Source: Cryptomeria japonica
Taxonomy: Eukaryota > Streptophyta > Pinopsida > Cupressales > Cupressaceae
Direction of reading: 5' to 3'
NCBI RefSeq assembly: GCF_030272615.1
Contig: NC_081410.1
Span: forward strand, 126,903,140 to 126,967,139
Length of the DNA: 64,000 bases
In this document: one piece after another, positions 59,259-64,000 of the stretch
Numbering within the stretch: position 1 is the first letter of the stretch
Layout of the letters: every line of letters begins with the position of its first letter
Notes under the pieces: model-generated
What the model saw: only the letters and a program-made list of their open reading frames with translations
Databases searched by the model: none
Told to the model about the DNA's origin: nothing
Made by a program: the position numbers and the translations under genes

Positions 59259-61113
59259 CAAATGAAAATGAATATATTTAATATTGCAAGTAAACTTAAT
59301 GTAAAATAATCATGTCCTTCGAAATCTATTTCGAATGGGTATCGGGCAGTGTGCAGGGTAGTGGAGGCGGTTAATGTAACCACTGGGGAAGCGGTACCCT
59401 CCACTTCCCCTGCGGTCACTATCACGGCAGTGGCTACAGGGTAGTGGAGGGGACCACGGGGTCCCCTCATCACTGCAGGCTTGCTTCCGTAGACCCGCAG
59501 TGGTGATGGGACTCGTGGGCCCCACTCCCCACTAACCCTTAAACAAAGATTCGCTATCTTCTTTTTTTTTAAATATTTATTTTTATTAAAGTTTTTTTTT
59601 ATATAAATATAAATGTATAAATTTCAATTTAGGAATTGTTAATTCTTTTCTTAGTATAAATTTTAAGTTATTAAATTTAACTTAGAAAAATTTATAAATA
59701 TCGGGGATTAATGTGTAGTAAATTCATAATTAATTTATCTTAAGTAAATTTTATATTTGTAAATTATATAATTAGAGTTGTTCAAATCATTTAAGATCCA
59801 TTGGGGCACTTAGTTGGCATTTTGGCAATTAATTCATATTAGTATGATTCGAACCAAATGTCTAAGCTAATTACTATTTTCGAGTCTAGTGACTCTATAA
59901 GTGATTATTCTCATGATAGAAATCAACGCATTTCTCAACCTTGCATGTAACTTACTCTATCCTTGCTTCATGCGAATTACTTAATTGCATTTATTTTTTT
60001 CTTCATCTTCATGCAAGTCATATATTCTAGTTTTGAATATTAAATAATTTAGTTATGGTTTTTATTCTATATAGTTCATCAAGTAGTTATTTCAATTAAT
60101 TGAGCTTTTCAATGTTTAATCATGCATGTTCAATTCATAATTGTTTCCAAGCATACATTTTTCGTAAGTTTCTTAGTTAAGAAAACTAAATAAAGGAAGT
60201 CAGAAAAACCAAAACCTAGCAGTGTTTGGTATATACAGTGCCTCTGGGTCACGCTTACGAGTAATGTCGTCATGTTGAACTACTGCACTTAACACCTAAT
60301 AAAGCTGCATCAACGACGTATGTGGCATCGTTCCTATAAATCGTCGGGGAGTAATAAGGGACACTTGGAAGTTAAAATCCAAGGGGCGGGTAATCCCCCT
60401 TGGATCGATAATCTAATAAGATAACCCTTAAATGATTTTTCATCTGCTGAGTTAAACCACAGTAAACCCCCTTAAGGTTATTTGAGTGAAATACTTTTAT
60501 GAAATTGATATAATCTTCAAGAGTTGTTGACGATTGACAATTGGTCGAGGGTGACGTTTATGATAGGTATTAGGATGTGGTTGTTTAGGTCACAAACAAT
60601 AGGCCATCTTGAGCCTTTCTTTAAGTGCTACCACCGTGGGTAGCAACCGCAGAGAAACTATCTGAGACATTGACCCTAGAAAGGGTTGCGTACCCACTAA
60701 TCAGTTTACATCAAACCATAGATTAGAAAATAGAACTACATAATTTATGCCTTGATCCTGTGCTGAAAAGGGTATGTAGGCAGTCTTGGGATGGAGTTGT
60801 CCCTAGTACTCAGGCATTCGTGGGTAGGGTCTAGGCTTGGTAAAGAAGGATTGAGTAGAATCCTAATTTGAAAGATAAGTATAATAAAATGGAAAAAGTA
60901 ATTCAATGCATACTCGGAAGGAATCCCGTATGGATTCACTTGACTTCTTGAGGCTGTAAGCGAAATTTTGAGGTGGAATTCAAGCTTGTATTATGTTATT
61001 TAATTACTCCTAAGGACGGCAACCTCGGTGCACTTCTGTTAGAAGAGTGTAGTACTTAGTGAGTGGCTTAGGAGCTGAATGGTCCTGATGAGTCTAAGTC
61101 TCTGGCCATAGCA

Positions 61114-61275
61114 CCTCCTATCCCGATTGGATAGATGCCTAACCCGTATGGGTAGATGCCTATCCTATATTGGATGGATGAAATCTTATGTCCCGTATGG
61201 ATAGATGCCTAACCCGTATGGTTAGATGCTCATCCCGGATGGATGAATGCCTAATCCAAATGGATGGATGCCCAG
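61114..61275 (+). repeat. Hairpin array in the 3' LTR
   Basis: Same array as 52943-53105. The second unit is now CTAACC with GGGTAG, and the third CTATCC with GGATGG, so the pairing is partly lost in this copy. Confidence 0.7.
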
Positions 61276-61364
61276 AGTATGCAATTGAATCAAACACAAT
61301 GATTAAATAAATAAAAAAAAAAAGAGGTCGCATTTTGTTGAGTTAAGTATGGTGGGCTATTATA

Positions 61365-61369
61365 ATGGT
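61365..61369. repeat. Target-site duplication ATGGT (right)
   Basis: Identical to 49865-49869. Confidence 0.92.
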
Positions 61370-64000
61370 TGACATTGTCTCATAGAGAGTGATGATGAGA
61401 AAATTTTAAGCAAATGCAATTGCTTGTTGTAAAATCAATCTCTACAACCTTTGCTAGCATCCTCACAACTTGTGGGAGTCTTGGAATATGGCACAATTAT
61501 CCATCGAAGAATACAAGATGAGCCAAATGTTCGAATTGCAATTGCCCTAGAGGATATGAATACAAAATGTGAAAACATAAACAAGGCTTATGAACTATTT
61601 TATATTCCTTATTAACGTACATAATTGGGTAAGCAAGGTTGATTTGGGTTTTTGGGAATGGAGCAATCTCCAAACCTAGAGCTAGTGTTTGGGCTTGTGA
61701 CATGGTGTAATTATGAATAGATTTTGTGCTAGTACAAATCAAGTCTTGTTCACCACAAATATGGACAATAATGGTTGTGGGTTAGACTTAGAAACTTTTG
61801 AACAAATGCAATTGATTAGTGTCCATTTGTCATATGAAATAATTTTGAAATGAGATATGAATAGTTTAAAATTGAGTGCCTCTTTTTTAAATTAAAACAT
61901 GGTTTTGAAGCCCATTTAAGACAAATTATATAGAGTGAAGAAAAAAGGTCAATGTAGATGAGAAGTTAGAAAATTGAAACGACACAAACATCAATTAGGA
62001 AAAATAGGAAGTTGTCCAATAAAGAGTCACTTGAGCTATTGATTGGTAGAAATGATTCAATGTAGAACAATTGATATAAATTGTAGAATATGAAATATAA
62101 GAGGATACTTCTAAAATATGTGATATATGAGGAGATTGAGTGGTATTGGCCAAGGGAGTGTGGGTTACAACCAAGAGGTGGAGTTATGAGGGGTATTAGC
62201 ACAATAAGCAAAAATTGGGTTTGGCTAGAGATGGAAGTGGGGAGTTGTGAGAATAAGAAGAGCCAACTAAGGATGTAAAGCATTATAGATTTCAATTAAG
62301 GCTTATGTAAGGATGAGTGTAGATTAGAGTTTTCATAGTTGAAATTTGTATAAAAGGATAGTGTGTAGAAAGAGAGAGAGATTGATGGAAAGCCAAACTT
62401 TGTAATTAATTTGTTGTAGTTCTATGGTTTTCTTTGAATTGAAATTGAATAAAATTAAATAATTTTGTTATAATCATTGTGTCATAATTATTTGAGTTTG
62501 GTGAATTGGCCATGTGAATGTGTATTTTGGAAGCAAGAGGAAAGTTTTTGCATCAAATTTGTACATCATAATTTCTTAGATAGAATAATCCAAAAAAATA
62601 CAAACAAAAAACTTATTCACTTTTTCATTTGGTAGCCACAATGATGAAAGTTCTATTGTTCAATTTAAGTTGCTGGCATACATTATATTTTTTATGAGTC
62701 AAATTTATATAGATAAAAAGTCTTTTACAAACATAGTCGAATGTTATAATTTTGATATAGTTCATAATAATATCAACTAAAAGTCATTCAAAAATATATG
62801 CATAATAAAATTGAATTGTCGCTGTAAAATTAAATGTTTTTATACAACTGATCATGATGAAGAATACCATTTTCAATTTATTTTAAATTCAATAACTATT
62901 TTATATACTACAATCTATTAAATTATTATTGTAATAAAATATAAAGATATATTTTTTCACTTCTTTATTTAATGTTTATTGTCAAATAAGAACGAGATTC
63001 TTAGATTTTAATTTGTTGGTAGGTTATATAGTTTTGATACTATAAAAGTACATCATTCATAGACACACACATATATAATAGAATTGTTTATCATATCAAT
63101 ATTGAAATTAATTAGTCATAATATCAAATCTTTTTATAATCGTATCATGATCAATACAGTATATAATACAATATATTATATGATACTTTTACACAAACTT
63201 TCACTTTCATATTTAGTACCAACTAGCAATAAAAATGGATTCTAGAATGCCAAATTGATATTGCAGTAAAACAGGAAATACCAGAAATACTTTGTCAATT
63301 TTCTTTGATGGAAGAATGTTATAAGTGATGGTGATTGTAGTTGTATCTACAAATGCCTAGAGCTAAATCTCCCTCCAAATTATAGGAGTGCCAAATTTGG
63401 AGAGAATACCATATACTTAAAATCAATCTTGAATAAGCGAGGAACAAATATTTAGATGGGTAGGACCTCCTTCACCACTAGCTCATTTAGCCCAAGGGAG
63501 ACTCCCTAAGGTTCTACAATTGAATGAAATTGTAGGGTATGAATATTTCCCTTGCCATAAAGCATTCCCACTACACACTATACCCCTACTTCAATTGTCA
63601 CAATATACCTATGTGTTGTTTTGATCATGAAAGGTCAAGAACATTCATACAAAGAGATGAAAGCTTAAAATGACAAGTTTTTGAGGATATTGATTTAACA
63701 AATCATATTGATGTTATGCCCTTACACATGGAAGTTGGCAAGAATCTATAATAATATGAAATACAAATGATTGTAATTCTTAGTTTGTTTAATTTGTTGA
63801 GGTGATGGAATATGAAGTAAATAAAAAACCAATATTTGTATCTAGATGGACACAAAATTATTGAATTCGCTCAAAAGATGCAACAATTGAAACCAATAGT
63901 GGCATCTTAATAAACATCTCACAAAATACTATGTCATTTTAAAATATATAAGAAAATTAAATTGTTGACATACATTTAGAAATATATTTGAAATTGTAAA
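61370..64000. other. Gene-free AT-rich region to the window end
   Basis: Short frames at 61497-61742 and 61966-62295 have no recognisable domain. 62600-63250 is extremely AT-rich. Nothing else supported. Confidence 0.5.

Larger units (their letters stand above)
49870..61364 (+). mobile_element. Complete chromovirus (Ty3-gypsy with chromodomain), coding-dead
   Basis: Two LTRs of about 3.33 and 3.38 kb flank a 4.8 kb interior carrying primer site, gag, protease, reverse transcriptase, RNase H, integrase, chromodomain and polypurine tract, all on the plus strand and bounded by ATGGT duplications. The polyprotein reads in one frame from 53345 to about 56580 and, after one frame change, in a second to 57915. 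Eleven in-frame stops interrupt it. Long LTRs and the chromodomain suggest a Tekay-like chromovirus. Confidence 0.93.
57989..61364 (+). repeat. 3' LTR of the chromovirus
   Basis: Aligns along its length with 49870-53195. It differs by an expanded (AT)n at 59203-59256 and scattered substitutions, and the terminal CA is changed to TA (CTATTATA at 61357-61364 against TTATTACA). Confidence 0.92.

Overview
The window looks like intergenic DNA of a seed plant with a large, repeat-rich nuclear genome. Very long LTR retrotransposons of the Ty3-gypsy and Ty1-copia types, low gene density, AT-rich spacers and long microsatellites all point that way. The one host-type gene is a decayed plant acyl-activating enzyme. 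A conifer or other gymnosperm is my guess, not something the sequence proves. No intact host gene, rRNA, tRNA or CRISPR array was found.

Layout: 1-5367 is the 5' part (minus strand) of a Tat-like Ty3-gypsy element: protease, gag, a long leader, a primer-binding site and a 1.2 kb LTR. 5368-7250 is a diverged LTR-like remnant. 7255-11445 is a truncated Ty1-copia element (minus strand) with an initiator-Met-type primer site and one LTR. 11446-14640 holds purine-rich minisatellites, a cluster of short inverted repeats and a (TG)n(GA)n microsatellite. 14641-19025 has no gene I can see. 19273-22461 is a two-exon acyl-activating enzyme pseudogene (minus strand) related to peroxisomal benzoate-CoA-ligase-like enzymes.

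24425-42764 is a complete 18.3 kb Tat-lineage element on the minus strand, bounded by 1.41 kb LTRs and a perfect ATTAT target-site duplication. Besides gag-protease-RT-RNase H-integrase it carries, on the opposite strand, a plant-mobile-domain-like reading frame with its own TATA-like promoter. 42770-49869 is gene-free and contains a TIR element, segmental duplications and another GA-rich tract. 49870-61364 is a complete 11.5 kb chromovirus on the plus strand (3.3 kb LTRs, ATGGT target-site duplication, C-terminal chromodomain). 61365-64000 shows no gene.

All elements are coding-dead, but most still read in one or two frames through their nonsense codons. In the copia element, the chromovirus and the antisense frame, most premature stops are TAG where the family usually has CAG (or TGG after TAC). 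That is the expected scar of CHG cytosine methylation and deamination. The least explained signals are an octamer, TAGCGCAT, repeated in sense orientation in the leader of both the sense and the antisense transcription units of the 18.3 kb element, and an array of hairpins with compensatory arm changes in the chromovirus LTR.
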